This document shows, in pieces, positions 46,401-59,200 of a stretch of 64,000 bases of DNA. Both the position numbers and the translations under genes were made by a program. Where the stretch lies: the NCBI GenBank assembly GCA_038503035.1, contig JAVSML010001155.1, positions 1-64,000 on the forward strand, in the 5' to 3' direction. The notes under the pieces were generated by a model. The model searched no databases. It was not told the origin of the DNA and saw nothing but the letters and a program-made list of their open reading frames with translations. The first letter of the stretch is position 1. The number at the start of each line of letters is the position of its first letter. This DNA is from Crocodylus rhombifer. Lineage: Eukaryota; Chordata; Crocodylia; Crocodylidae.

Positions 46401-49400
46401 TGGTGAATGGAGATCAGACACCATGATTACGGGGCTCACAACATCCAGGTTATACAGCAAGCAGGGGCCAGTTCTGAGAAGCCTTTCAGACAACTTTTTA
46501 TCGAAGCTATAGTCATTAAATTAGCTTTATAAATTAGTTAATAAATAAATGCATGAGACTAACAGCATGGTCAGATAACCTGAAATATTGGCTGCAATTT
46601 AAAATAAGCCACCTGTACAATAACTCATTTGCTGTTACCGCAAGAGCTCCTTTTCTTTGTGTCGCATTACAACAATGTGACATTGCCACACTGAAACCAA
46701 AGAAGAAATAAATAGGTTCCTCAACCAGCAGAAAATAAAAGCATCCTAGGTAGATGAATGGCTGAATTTGAAATAACAGCAGTTGAAAAAAATAACTGTA
46801 GGAGGAGGTTGAAAACAGGTTCAATCACTGGGACATAACACAAGACATGAGTACATGCTCTCTGTCTCTCCGACTATGCACCGCAAAACCCCAAGATGCC
46901 ATTTTGTCTGTGTTACTGAAAACACTGGGGACAGAAAAAGTAAACTCATTTTTGGTATGTACCAATCCCAGACATGAAACAGAGACGAGACCGGCCAAGT
47001 AACATTTGGAGGACTCTAGGCTTGAACTTCTACAGCACTGAACCAGCTTTCTGTTGGGTGGCAGAGACACTAGTGTGGATCTAATGTGAAAAACTGGAGC
47101 GCTCAGCAGACAGGGTGTTCTGGCCGTGCTTTTATGAAGACTGAATTATAAATGTGACAGAGATCCTACCAAAGGCAATCAAATGCAATAGGTATCCAAA
47201 CCCCTCAAATTCCAAGGGCAATAGCAATTACCGTACATATTTGAAACAGTTTGAGACCTTATTTTGGGGTTGATTTCTGTCCTTCATTCATAATTCAGTT
47301 CAGTTAATCTGCAGGGCAGGGAACATCGTTTTTAGGGTTCTCTTGATTTGTGTGAAAGCACAGTGGGATCTGATGGAGATTGTGGGAAAAGCAGAACAGC
47401 AGAACCTGTCCAAAAAAGGGTCAGTCTACTTGTTTTTGCCTTTGGGCAAAAACAAGCATGTTTGCTGCACACACCTACTTATCTGAACATGACTAGTCTT
47501 ATTGATATCAGGTTCTGAGCTACTAACTTGTTCTTTCTGCAGCATCTGCCTATAAATCCATAAACCTAGGCAATTCATGCTGGCAGTATCAACACTATAA
47601 AATATCACTCTAAGAATATAGGTATTCATGTAGAAAAATCTAAAAATAATCAAAACATTTGTCATCATGCAGTTACAATATAGAAATGATGGATGCCAAT
47701 TTAGACAGAGAAACACAATACATTCATACATATCGTCAATGATCACATACTAACAGATGCAGTGAAAACTTTCCTAATTATAAATTTACATTAAGACAGA
47801 TTCACATACACACCAGATACCTTGTATTTTCTATGACCACTCTCTGCTAGAAATGATGCTACATTGTAAAGAACAGTTGCAAACACCCTGAAAACATTGT
47901 AATGCGATCATCCTCCCCACTGTCTGATGAAGTCATTCGTTTGAACTGGCCTCCCTTCTGAATCTTATATTCCAAAAGAAATAGACATAAATTCATCTCC
48001 TATAAGCCTTATATATTTTTTAATGTCTTTTTTATGGGCGTCTCAGAGCAGTTAGTAGGGAGACAAACACATACAACCATCTTTTAAATAAAATAGTTAC
48101 CCCCTGGAAAGTGGTTACCATGACATGCTTTCACTTGGTGCCCAACTTGCCTTGAATTGAATTATGTCCTACACTTCTCATCAGCCCCTGGTTCTAATTA
48201 GTTGGTTGCTTGTAGTGCCCTGAATGTCATAATTTAGTTTCTGGTCCCTGAGAGAGAGTCCCAAGTGAATAATGCTGGGGAACATACCACTAGTGTGCTA
48301 TGATAAGAAAGCAAGAATCCCAAGACAAGGAAGATGCTGAGATTCTCTAAAAAGGTTTTTAAAAATAGTAAGCATTTGAAGTTTGACATTTTTCTGTTTC
48401 TGCAAAAATTTTGCAAATAACGTTTTATTTTCTAGATGATATTCACACCAAGATATTTTTCCGGCAATTCTAGGGCTAGATCCTGTGATTATCTAAGAAC
48501 CAAGGAACCCACTGATTTTAATCAGCTATTGAGGCGGGGGGTTGGCTTTTCCAGCCACTGAATTGGGTTGGAGTTAATCTGGAATTTTGTTGGAATAAAA
48601 ATAATTCAGAAAGATGGCCTCTGCTTCTGGGAAGAAACATGAGGGGGCAGGGGTGGTCCCAGAGCTAGTGCAGTGGCACAGACCCACCCTCCTTCAATTG
48701 GTGCTGCTGTATAAGTAACAGCTGGAGACTTCTTTTTTTTAAGTCCATAAATCAGGTAAGAATTCCACCTCCCTCCCTCTCCTCTGTGCTCAGCAGCATG
48801 AGGGGGAAGGAGGGCTCCAGAGGGGCTCTGAGAGAAGCTGGGCTCAGACAGGACCAGCCGTGGCAGGCAGATTCCTCCTCTCTGCCTAGTCACCCCAGCT
48901 GTGTCCTGGAAGCCAAGGAGCAGGCTCAGGGGATGAGAACCTGCCTGCTGCTGCCATCACTTGTCACTGCCACTGCCACTTCTCTCTCTGGCAAAACCTG
49001 GCTCCATGTGCAGCCCAGGTGGAGCAGCTCTGGAGTCTCCCTCCCCACAGATCATCCAGGAACAGTGGCTGTAGTGAGCAGAGGAGAGGGAGAATGGGAG
49101 TGGAGGGGACATGCTGCTGTGCATGAACAGGAAGGGAGGGAAGAGAGTAAGCAGTCTTACCTTACTGAGGAACTTAAAAAAAGACCCCGGCTGCTATTGT
49201 CACGGGGCAGTCTGCTGGGGTGGTAAGGTGGGCTGGTAGCAGGGGTGAAGCCACCCGTGCAACTAGCTGCTGCTAGCACACACTCCCCCTTTACAAAATC
49301 CTGGATCTACCCATGTGTGTGGATACTGGACGTCAGGATGGCAGCTGTGTATGTGAGAATAACTGAAATGACCCAAATTCCTTTCTGCAGGAGATATTCA

Positions 49401-52400
49401 TGGATCTCGGCCAACATATTTTTACATCCTAGAGATGTATAAGCAACAGAAGAAAGACGTGTGACCTTCCATATTGCCTCAAGTGCTTCAGAACAGAGGA
49501 CTTGTTTTTCAGCATAAACTGGCAGCACATAATTCCAACCTCAGATTATGTCCGGTTCTCATGAAATTCAAAAACATTCAACAGATATGCCTAAGGTCAG
49601 AATTATGGCCATGGAAATAACCACATTTCTATGCTCTCTTCACAAAATCAGAGCACAGAATAGCATCTTCCAAAGCAGTAACACCTACCTATCATCTGAG
49701 CAATCGTCTTCTCATATTCTGAAACTATTTTCCTATAAAAGAAATGAAAAGAAAATCTGTATATACCAATGATGGCAAATCTTACAGTTGCTAATGGCTT
49801 ACTTGGAAAATAGGCTATTAAATAACTGCACTGTATTATGGCAAAATTCAATACAAGTCTATTCCCCACTTTTATACAGTCTGTATAATCTCTTGGCTTT
49901 TTTGTTTGACGCTACTGCAAAATGGACAATATGAAGAAAAATAAAGCAACCAATTCAGTAAAACTGAAGAAGTCAAGGTGTTTATCTTTCCATCCCCCTT
50001 AAATTCCCGATCTGAAAGTAATTGGAAGCCAGGACAAATTCATTTGATCAACACCAGCTTTTATTCAAAATTTCCCCCCAAATACTTCCTTCAATCATTA
50101 ATGAGATCCAGGGTCATATATATATTTTTGATCTGAAACCTTGAGGAGTTAAGATTTTTTTGCAACATATTTGTTCCCCCTCCCGATCTTCCCTGGCCTG
50201 GACCCTTTTTATTTCTTGTGTTTGTTTTTAAAATTTCTACTCCAGGAAATTTAGGTTTATTAGGGAAAAATGAGAGGACCTTGCGTGACTGTCATTTGAA
50301 AAAATATCTGGCTAATCCTATACACTTCATATATGCAGTAAGAATTGATCAGCAATTAAGACAATGAGACAAAATAGTTAATTATATAGCACAGAATCCA
50401 TTCATTCCCTATTTTAGTGAAATTGCAATGGAACTAAGGCAGCTAAATGATAATTTTATTAAAATGTCCCTATTTTATTTCATATATTTACATCACGCTT
50501 TATATTTTCCTCCTGAAAAGAGGTTAGCTAAAATAAGCAGATTAAGAGTGATTTAGGAAGCTGAGCTACTCCTCTGCAGAGCCAAATCAAGCTAATGAAA
50601 TGAGACTAGCTTTATCTATGCTTTTAATGAGCCACACATGACTGTCTACAAAAATAAAATCACCACAACCTTAGTTCCCTTGTGGTCAGCATTCAAAATA
50701 TTCCTTCGACAATGTTTTACTTATATTCTTTAGTCTTTGCTTAATGCGATTGCTACGTTTACGCTGCAAATGAGTTAGGTGACTTGCAGAAAGAGAGATC
50801 TCACTTTCAAAATCTGAGAGTAAATGAAACCTAAATTAAAGCTGACTCCAGAAATGCTTTAGAAGTCCAGCCTTCAGAAAGCAAAAGTCTTTCCTGCCCA
50901 TTGCTGAATGCATTTGTCCTAGTCCTGCAAGGGCCAAGCTCTGAGAAGCACAAATCTTACATGCACGTGTAATCCTGCTGACCTCAGGGAGACTCCTGGG
51001 AGAAGTAACAATCTGTGCGTTTGTGGAGCTTTTTGTAGCACTGGACCACAGAATGCAAGGTCACGTGCTGCGCTCTTTGTTGGAAAGTAGGGCAGAGCTG
51101 CAGCAGGACGAACAGGACTCGGTACTATCTAGAAGGACTGGCCACTTCGGAGATTTGCTCAGAGTTCCTGAGACTTCTCTTTACACTTTCAGTACTTGAG
51201 TTTCATTTTTAAAAAAGCAATTTAAATTCAAACCTAAAAGTACCTGTAAGGATTTTCCCTTGAAAGGAAGAACTCAATGGATATTCAAAGAGCCCCATGA
51301 TTTCTGCAATAGGAACACTTAAAAAAACTGTAGGCCTTGTCTCCACTGGGAAGCTACAACATGTTAGACAGGAATCTGAGGACGTTAAACTTAACATTAA
51401 ACCCTGTATTGTAACAGTGTAAATTCTCAGTCCACATTAGCCCACAGAAGTTTAATGTGGAAAGACCCCCCACCCAGCCCACTTTCTTGCCAATTTAGGA
51501 GTGCTTACTACAAAAAAAAATGTTCTACTATTTTGCTCAGTCATAAAGTGGTTGGCTCAGTTTGGATTAAAAAGTTCAGGTGAATTTTGAGAGAGACACT
51601 CAGAGATTTCACTGTCAAAAAGATTTTCTTTACATTCAGCCTAATGTTTTTTCTTTCCATTTGACCTTGACACTTACAATAATACCTGCATGTAAGCATA
51701 CTCAGTCACTTCCCTTCCTTCTTGGTGTGTACACCCTTCAAAACATCATCAAAGACTCTTTTTTTAAATCAGACGTAGCCAAACTTTGTTGGCCTTTATA
51801 TTTTTTCTTAACAGGCCAGTTTCTCCATTCTCTGCTCATTTTGCATCGCTCGCTTCTGAATTCCTCCCACCCCGCTCTGCGTGTGAGTGAACGTTGTATT
51901 CAATGTGTAGTTGCCACTGTCCACAGAGCAGACTGTAGCAAGGCCTGGCAATATTTTTGGGCAGAGAGCCAAAAATACCCACAACCTCAACTTGTAAGAT
52001 GTTGGCATGCCGGGGTGGGCAGCAGGGGAGCCTCAAGGGGCTTGATCCCTTCTATGGCAGTGCAGCCCACTCCCAGGTGTGCGTGCCAAACAAAATGCCT
52101 TTGCTTGCCATGCTCTGGCACCCATGTACTACAGCTTCTTTTTGGTGACAATGCATCTTTATGTACACAGCTTAAAGTTACGTTGCTTTTTTGGGTACTA
52201 CAAAGTAATGTTTGCTTGTTGCAATTCTCATCTACTGTGTCAAGACTGTTCCAGCATTTAATTTCCCAAGAGTGTATTTCTCCCACTGAATAGATGCCTT
52301 TTGGACAATTTATTTCAAGATGTATTAGCTAAGACTTTTCAAACTAACAACTGGGATATATTCTATTCAGTTTTCTAATCTTTCCCTGTTCCTCAGCTTA

Positions 52401-55400
52401 TTTTTGTCCTGTTTAAGGCAGCTCATCCCAATTTTGTGTCATTCTTTTTTTCCCCACATTAAAGTGTTAAAGAAAATTACTCTCAAAACTTAATTAATGC
52501 AAAACTCCCTTAGACATCTCTATCTGAACTCTCATCACTCTCAACTAAGGGCCACAATTCTCCTTCATATCACCAAGAGTTACACATATAGATCAACATT
52601 TGATAGAACCCTAGATTTGGCTTTACCATGTCTGGTTAAACAATGCATTTGCAAGAAAAGATATTGAAAAAAGTAGCCAAAGCTTTAAAACCTCAGAACT
52701 GATGCTAAGAATTTGTTTCTTAGGGAAGCAATGGATTAAAAATGGCCCAAAATAGTTTTCTTTCATTTACCAGCTAAAAATTAAAATATACTGGAAAAAA
52801 AGTAAAACCTTGAAGCCCTTACAGAAAGTCTGCTACTGGTCTCTTTTCTGGGTAGTCCTGTTCTCAAATTTAGTTTGGTGCAGACAGCATTGGTATCATA
52901 TGCAGTGATACCAATAATGGGAAAAACAAAATCATTATTTATACAGAATAGCATAAAGATAAAAATTTCAGTAAACTACAAAGGAAATCTTTTGACTAGT
53001 ACATCTAATATAACAGCATGGTGAAGATACAGTTTATTATTACCCTTTGAAATGATAGCAATAATCCTAGAAAATAACATCAAGGCAGAATTTGGCCTCT
53101 TACACAGCTATTTCAAATCATATTTTCTTTAACAACCTGTGTTGGGTGAATATTACCAACAACTTTGCTACTAAGACACCTGAATCCATAAGAACTACTT
53201 CACGGTCAGGTCGGCTAGGATCTGGAACCAACTCCCAGGGGAAGTGGTGCTGGCTCCTACCCTGGGGGTCTTTAAGAAGAGATTTGATGCCTACCTGGCT
53301 GGGGTCATTTGAGCCGTTTTTCTCCTGCCCAGGCGGGGGGTCAGACTTGAAGATCTACAACGTCCCTTCCACCCCTACTTCTATGATTTTCTGATTACTT
53401 AAAATGAATCTCTTTTGCCAGTACTACTCATGCTCTCTCTGTGAATATTCACGTGACTGAGGTTTACCAGCCCAAACACATAGGAAAATTGAATTTTAAA
53501 TTGGCACATGTGATTTACCTAGTTAACAACAGGTAACCAGCACAGTTTGTTGGGAAACTTGTCACCCATAGAGGGTCTGCACGAAATACTGTATTATTAA
53601 GCCCCACTATTATGCCTACTTAAAGGACTTAATTCAGGGGTGGGCAATTATTTTGGCTGAAGGGCTGCTTAATGAGTTTTGGTGAGGTGTTGAGGGCCAC
53701 AGGGGTAGCCACACCCCTTGACAGGTGTCCCACCCCGGTCACCTCTTGTGATCAGAAGCCCTACCCCCTAACCCCTGATCTTTGCCACTGGAAGTCTCTC
53801 CCCTTGCCCAGGAAGCACTCCTTTTGGGGGGGCTGCTTGTATATTGTGTGGAGGGGTAGGGAGTGTGGGTATGCTGCAGGTGTATGCAGGTGTGGTTTAG
53901 GCCTGGGGTGTGTGGGACTGCTGGGTGTATGTGTGGGTATGCTGGGCGTGGGGTGTGTCTGGGGTGTGGGCAGGGTACAAGTAGGGTGTGCCAGTGTGTG
54001 TGTGTGGAGGGGTGTATGTGTGGATATGTGTGGTAGGGGTGTGGGGTGTATGGGACTGTTGGATGTGTGTGTGGATATGGCTGGGGGTGGGGCATGTGCG
54101 GGGGATGCATGTGGGGGGGTGTAGGGGTGGGGATGGTGTGTGTATGTGCACGTGCATGGAGTACGGGTGGGTTGGGTGTGCGCATGGGGGGCTTCCCCCT
54201 GCCTGCTCCTTGCAATGTGGCTCAGCCTAGCCCAGCCCCTCTGCAGGCAGGCTCAGGGGAGGGAAAGGGGGATCAGCACTGCCTGCCTGGCTTGCAGCAC
54301 ACTGCAAAGGCAGGGAAAGCAGCTGCTGGCGGGCAGCAAGAGAAGCCGCTAGTAGAGAGAAGTGGGGGACAGGGTGCCAAGCCTGGCATCGCCAGCTCTC
54401 TTGATCTCTGTCCCATACCTGCCTGGTAGGACTGCAATGGTACCTGCACTGGCTCCTGCTGCTTCCACCTCACGTGCTGCCCCAAGCTCACACGGACTCC
54501 TGCTGCTCTTCCCACCCTACCTGCCTATCCCGTACCTGCCCAGTGGGCTGAACCAAGCCCATGCTATCTCCTGCTGCTGCTGCTCCCACCTCACCTGCCT
54601 GCCCAGCGGGGCTTTGTAAGCAGCCAAACTCCTTTTTCCCCTCCCTTCACATGCTTCCCTGCCCAGCCATGCAAGCTGCAGGCAGAGTTCACCCCACTCC
54701 CCACAAATGCTGTAACTTCCCCTCCTTACCTGCTGCCCAGAGCACTGCAGCAGGGACAGGCGGAGGAGTTGCTGGAGGTTGGTGGAGCTCAGCAGTCCTA
54801 CCTAGCTGTGCCTCCTGGCCAGGGCTGGTGCCCTCTAGCAGGGGGAGGCTGGGAGCGCACACATACTGCCCCAAGTGGGAGCAGGCAGGACTTGGCCCCA
54901 TGCAGAGTGCAGGAGGGGCAGCCACTGGCCAGGCACAATACAATTAATTGGTGGGTATCTGCCTGAAAGCCAAATTTAATCAGCTGGTGGGCTGCATCTG
55001 GCCCACAGGCCATATCTTGCCCACCCTTGACCTAACTGGTGCAGGTGTCGCCTCAGGGCTACCTCAAGAGAGATAAATTGCCAATTGTGTATAGAAAAGA
55101 GTAAGTGAAAATGGGATAGGAGCCATCTAAAGAGTAGTTACAAAAAGTATTAAAATAATATATATGGGCAAATTTATCTCAATATGCTTGTGCAAAAAGA
55201 GATCTGATTAATTTAATCAGTGACTCAACTGTGTTAGTAACTCACCTCATTTCCATCACTTCCCTTCTGCTTTCTTCATATTTCTCTTTCCACTCAGACA
55301 CTTCTCTTTCTTTGGCCACAATCTGATACAAAGAAGGCAGAAACAACTGATAAGGGAAGTTATTTATTGAAACAGATACTTGGCTTGACAGATTAACTGA

Positions 55401-56222
55401 ATTCTGCCTTTTAATGAACATACACAGCAGAGCCTAGAGAAAGTCCTGGTCTTCTGATTTCAGATCTAGATCTGGATACAGTGTGAACATCCCCAGAGAA
55501 CTGTTCTGTTTCAACCAACTATAAGGCCTCAGTTAGGAAGTCTAAGTGAGGAACCAGATCAAGTTTCCCCAATCTCTTTTGAGGGCAGTAGGGTTATGTT
55601 CAACTGATTACAGATGATCTAATCCATGACAAATGCAATGCTACTGTTCTTGATAATTAGTGATGCTACTGTTGTTAATTCACCTAGACACCAAATCGTG
55701 AAACCTGAGGAAGGCTTTCAGGATTTCTCCTCTAAGACGCCCTATCATGCTTTGCAAATCTGTCAAACCCAAGTGATCGAAGAATAGGATAAACCTTAAC
55801 TTGTGTTCCTCACTGATTATCACTGCACATGGCTAACATAAAAAAATAAAAATTTCCACATATGGGGATTGGCTCTCATTTCCATTAAGTAAACAGAATC
55901 TATTCCCTCTTTTTATCCTTCTCCTGCTCCCAAAGCCCTGAATGGTATGGCCATAGCGTAAAGGATATTTAGACCCACAAAGTACATCTCTATCAGGGGA
56001 ATGCCTTTTGAGAAAACAAGAAAGAATCAAACCAACAAAAGAAATGTTTCTTCTTCCCACACCCCATAAGGAAGTTACCTCCTCTCTGGCAAGTCGTAGT
56101 GCAGAATCTATATCTTGCTGTGGGTAGTGCAGATTTGTGGTGTTTTCTGCGTCCGAGGTGCCAATCCGGGAGTACAGTGCACTTTTAGAGATGGGAATGT
56201 CTGCTGGGATACCAGGATCTCT
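37428..56222 (-). CDS. TACC2: TACC2, 3' part: transforming acidic coiled-coil protein 2, TACC domain (partial, 5' exons outside window)
   Basis: Seven exons join in phase: 56222-56079, 55322-55246, 49732-49689, 41933-41773, 40304-40198, 39338-39218 and 37493-37428. They give 239 residues and a TAA stop. The product is the conserved C-terminal TACC domain, a parallel coiled coil that in this family binds chTOG/XMAP215 and places the protein at centrosomes and microtubule plus ends. Recognisable segments are [32 protein letters not shown], the [10 protein letters not shown] block, [39 protein letters not shown] and the terminus [16 protein letters not shown]. As I recall the human proteins, the ending AKMGKS fits TACC2, whereas TACC1 ends differently. 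All seven introns checked have GT donors and AG acceptors. The acidic and SPAZ-type N-terminal exons, and the exon just before 56222, were not found up to 64000. Downstream on the same strand come the Ly6 gene and BTBD16. Confidence 0.95.
38240..38645 (+). mobile_element. Penelope-like 3' end, copy with terminal CTACAACC
   Basis: GGATTTATGACACACTACAA near the start and AGTTTAATAACAGATATCAG, CTTAGACCAATACGGCTACA at the end. The start matches 17000 and the end matches 43.5 kb. Confidence 0.6.
38650..39137. mobile_element. Right-hand part of a GATTCGG-arm hAT-like element with tandem interior
   Basis: Two ~140-bp units (about 38655-38798 and 38799-38935) share TTTCCCAGAAACCCCTGCAC and CTCAGAAGGGGCTACYATCT. 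They are followed by ATTCAGCC-type arm sequence and the family's right end TTTGCACAGGCCTA (ending 39137). No left end is present. Confidence 0.6.
39218..39338 (-). CDS. TACC2: TACC2 exon f
   Basis: 121 nt, acceptor TTGTAG, donor GTAATT, ends in phase 0. It encodes [20 protein letters not shown] then [20 protein letters not shown]. Confidence 0.96.
40198..40304 (-). CDS. TACC2: TACC2 exon e
   Basis: 107 nt, acceptor TTTAAG, donor GTAATT, ends in phase 2. It encodes [20 protein letters not shown] then [15 protein letters not shown]. Confidence 0.96.
40390..40427. repeat. (CA)n microsatellite
   Basis: About 19 CA units between TACC2 exons d and e, 86 bases upstream of exon e in the transcript sense. 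Confidence 0.97.
40618..41410. mobile_element. hAT-like element, CAGTGGTTGTCAA family
   Basis: 793 bp with ends CAGTGGTTGTCAA / complement of CAGGGGTTTTCAA, flanked by ATATAAGC (40610-40617) and CTATATGC (41411-41418), 6 of 8 matching. The interior is GC-rich; the ORFs on both strands (for example 40774-41214) are low-complexity artefacts. It sits in the intron between TACC2 exons d and e. Confidence 0.75.
41773..41933 (-). CDS. TACC2: TACC2 exon d
   Basis: 161 nt, acceptor ATACAG, donor GTAAGT, ends in phase 0. It encodes [20 protein letters not shown] through the [20 protein letters not shown] segment, the most conserved part of the TACC coiled coil. Confidence 0.96.
43400..43600 (+). mobile_element. 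Penelope-like 3' end
   Basis: GATCTAATAAAAGATATCAG, GTCTGCCTATGTCTTTAGAT and CAACACAGCTACAACCTACA match the end of the 38240-38645 copy. Confidence 0.6.
44095..44140. repeat. 23-bp tandem duplication
   Basis: GAAAGGAAATATTTAGGT plus RAAAC occurs twice in a row with one A/G difference. Confidence 0.93.
48480..49312. other. GC-rich patch, probable degenerate DNA element
   Basis: The left edge GGGCTAGATCCTGTGAT and the complement of the right edge GGGTAGATCCAGGATTTT look like decayed inverted ends. The ORFs within (48606-48893, 48786-49226) have no recognised domain. Confidence 0.35.
49689..49732 (-). CDS. TACC2: TACC2 exon c, 44-nt microexon
   Basis: Acceptor TTTTATAG, donor GTAGGT. It encodes [14 protein letters not shown]. 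It enters in phase 2 and leaves in phase 1, so skipping it would shift the frame; it is therefore likely constitutive. It stands alone between introns of 5.5 and 7.8 kb. Confidence 0.94.
53170..53395 (+). mobile_element. CR1 LINE 3' end
   Basis: TCTGGAACCAACTCCCAGGG, TTTGATGCCTACCTGGCTGG, then TCCCTTCCACCCCTACTTCT and ATGATTTTCTGAT are the CR1 ORF2 end, 3' UTR and terminal repeat. Confidence 0.9.
53635..55029. mobile_element. Long hAT-like element, CAGGGGYRGGCAA family, with GT-rich minisatellite
   Basis: 1,395 bp with ends CAGGGGTGGGCAA / complement of CAAGGGTGGGCAA. Flanks ACTTAATT (53627-53634) and ACCTAACT (55030-55037) match at 6 of 8. Its first ~70 bases match the 181-bp element at 26631 (GGGCAATTATTTTGG, TGAGTTTTGG, TGTTGAGGGC). 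A GTGTGG-type minisatellite fills about 53850-54170 and a GC-rich part follows. No transposase frame recognised. Confidence 0.8.
55246..55322 (-). CDS. TACC2: TACC2 exon b
   Basis: 77 nt, acceptor ATCAG, donor GTGAGT, ends in phase 2. It encodes [20 protein letters not shown] then EVMEM, a charged heptad-rich coiled-coil segment almost identical to human TACC2. Confidence 0.95.
56079..56222 (-). CDS. TACC2: TACC2 exon a (first one visible)
   Basis: 144 nt, phase 0 at both ends, acceptor CAG just above 56222 and donor GTAACT below 56079. It encodes the start of the TACC domain, including [11 protein letters not shown] and SALRLAREE. The acceptor choice rests on alignment with the human protein from memory; an AG four bases away would also be possible but breaks the frame. 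Confidence 0.93.
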
Positions 56223-59200
56223 CTGTTTGGTTTATAAATACACAGAAATTCACCATTAAATATGCGCTTTGCTAATAGGTCAAGTGAACTTAAAACTTAG
56301 GAAGGTGAGGGGGGCAGTGGGTCCTGATTCATCACTAGGGTTCCTTAGTACTATGTTAATACAAGTAATAATTATTTTAAAGGAGAAAAGGAGCAATGAG
56401 AAAATGTGAACTTAGAGTACATGGAATATATCAGAGTCAATCTACAGGGAGCAGTAAAGATAATGCTGTGAAACCTAAAATATTTAGACTAGGCGTGAGA
56501 GTTGTTTTGAGAAAGTTAATGTCAGAAAAGGTAAAAGAACTAGGACAAGAACCGTTGTGCAGAGAATACAAGAACAAAATGGATGCGGGGAACCATTACG
56601 TGAGAAAATAATTATTTTCTCATGTATTCTATGACTGTCAGAGCAATGTAATGTTGGTGTTAAAGGACTGCAAATTAACAGCAATCTGGTAGCACCCACT
56701 AAGGCACAGATGGGTCCTGAAGAGGGAGACCAAGCAACTCATTCAAGATAATACAGACTGTCAGTAACAGAGCCAGGAACTGAACTTGTATCTCCCCAGG
56801 TCCTGCTTAGTACCTTTTCCCCTGAGCCACCCATCCTCCCTAAAGGATCCTGTTTCATTAAAAAAAATATATATATGATATGACACCACAGCTACCTTAG
56901 CTTGCCTGGTCAGTGTCCTGTCTCCAGCATAAATTATATTCCACAGAAAGAGTAAAGAAGCCATATTGTTAGTGATACTACTGCCTGCTTGTATACAAAT
57001 TGTGATTAGAAGCTAAGTGCAATTTGTATGTAAAAGTCCAATTTTAATCATGTTTCTTATATAAATAGTCTAGATCAAATGAATGGCCCAAAAGCACAGT
57101 TGAAACAAGAAATGAGGAAAATGGAAATACATTCAAGAACAAACTGTGAAAATCATGTTTTATCTTGTAAATAATATGTAATAGGCACAATCAATTCAAG
57201 TTCAATGCCTGACATGTATGAGTACCAGAGGATGCTATATAATGAATGATCTTTTAAAAAAAATGGGTGAGGGCTGAAAATGGTTCAAGACACAAATAAC
57301 AGCAATTCTTTCATGGAGGTAAGAAGAGGACTATGAAACTGAGAGTATGATGCATCTTTAATAGCTCTGTTGTACTTTCAGGTCTTTTTGGAGCCAGGGG
57401 AGAAATGGGAAATTGGGTTCTATTGGCCTGGGAATCCATCCCTCTAGCATCTGAGCACCATACAAACATTGATGATTTTATCCTTACAATAGCTCAATGA
57501 GGTAGGCAAGTAGTATCCTTTACTTTAGGGATAGGAAACTGAGGAACTTGGATGTTAAGGGCTTGGTCATTCACTGCCTTGTATTTGTGCAATTATTTAC
57601 AGCAGTACAAAACAAGTGCAAAAGTAGTATAAACTACCAGTTTTATCTGTTAGCATTTCATGCAGTTGATGTTAGTGTAAATGACTGTGCAAGGTGTAGG
57701 GCAACAAAGAACAAGACCCTACATGACTTGCCTAATGTAACGTAGGCAGTCTCTGAATATATGGGGGGGGGGCTGAACCCAGGTCTTCTCAATCTTAGTT
57801 CAGAGCTTTAACCAAAATGTAAAACGCACATTGATGAGAGGCTTCTAGAAGGTCCAGAAAACTAAAAATCGGCAAGTTCCAACAAATCTCCAATACAGAG
57901 TTGAAAATGATTTCATTTTGTTCAGCCCTAGTTCATTTAGGCACTATTAAAAATAATCTTTATTGGAATGGATGGGATCTGGAGTGAAGGAGACGTCAGT
58001 GAAATATACAGAATTCTCAAGAAAAAATGACTGATACTAGTAAGGGTTCCTGTCCGCTGTTGTATACAATACCGGCGAATGTAAACTGTTAAAAAAGGTC
58101 TCAAGTATCAAGGGACTTCAGGCAAATATTTTACTCATGGAACAACTTACATGGTAAATAAAGGATGAATCGTGACAATAGAAGCTGTGTATTTTAATGC
58201 ATATGCAGCCAAACAAATCAGAAAGATTTCCTTGGTAAGGACTTAGAATGATTGTGATACAATTTGTGATTGCCAATTAGTAGTACATATAGAAAAGTAA
58301 CTAACCAGCCTCTGGATTTTTTTACTTGAATTTGATCTGCTGTCCATGTCATCAGTCCATATTCAGAAGCGAATGTCTTGTTAATTCACTCCAAAAAAGT
58401 AGCATTCCTCATGCTCTTTGGTTTACTAGCATCACCTTTACATCAAGAATGAGTTTAGTTTGCTGTGTTCAAAGAAATTTACAAAGCAATAAACGGTCAT
58501 TCTACTGAGGTGAGTTGTCCCAATTAAATGGCCTACTGAAATAAAATAAGTAGGTGTTGGCCTATTGACTAATCCCTCAAAAACAGCCATTTGAAGTATC
58601 TAAGTATTATCCTCATTTTAACCAACAGGGAATCAGAGTGGTGAAATGACTTGCCCAAAAATGAAAACCAGTGATTCCAAAGCAAAGATAAGGGTAGAAA
58701 TCATGACCTTCTGACTCACTGCCCTACTCTCATGCCCTCTAATTTGCTGACCTGGCAGTGCACCTTAATTAGCTTAGAAACTGATAGAACCGTCTCCGTA
58801 TATATTTACATTGAAAAAATAAAAGCAAAATTTGTTCCTATACTAAAAACTTTGAAACATTTTTCATGTATTTTTAATATTGTGACATGCTGCTTATTTT
58901 CCTTTATTTATATAAATTTAGGCACATCTGTGGCATTTATTGGTTGTTTTCTGTTTAGTACACCCAAGGGAATAGTTCATCGCTAACAATGAGCTCCATT
59001 TTTCCCTACCTCCTTGTTCACAAATTATCCTGAAGCAGAACACAATTTTCTTGTAGTCATTATTCTAAATATTTACTGTGCCAACCAGCGGTTCTTGTGT
59101 GGTACCTCACCGGATGCCAGTAGTTGAAATGTAAACTGTGAAGCAAGGTTTGTTTGCATACAAGTCACACATTTCTGTTTCTTGTTCTGGTTGGATGAAT

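Larger units (their letters stand above)
41934..49688. other. TACC2 intron, between exons c and d
   Basis: 7.8 kb without a recognised exon. Holds a Penelope-like end (43400-43600), a 23-bp tandem duplication (44095-44140) and a GC-rich patch (48480-49312). Otherwise AT-rich unique sequence. Confidence 0.6.

Noticed and set aside
53672..54215. ORFs rich in Cys/Gly/Val or in His/Thr/Pro
   Set aside because: Translations of the GT-rich minisatellite in both directions.
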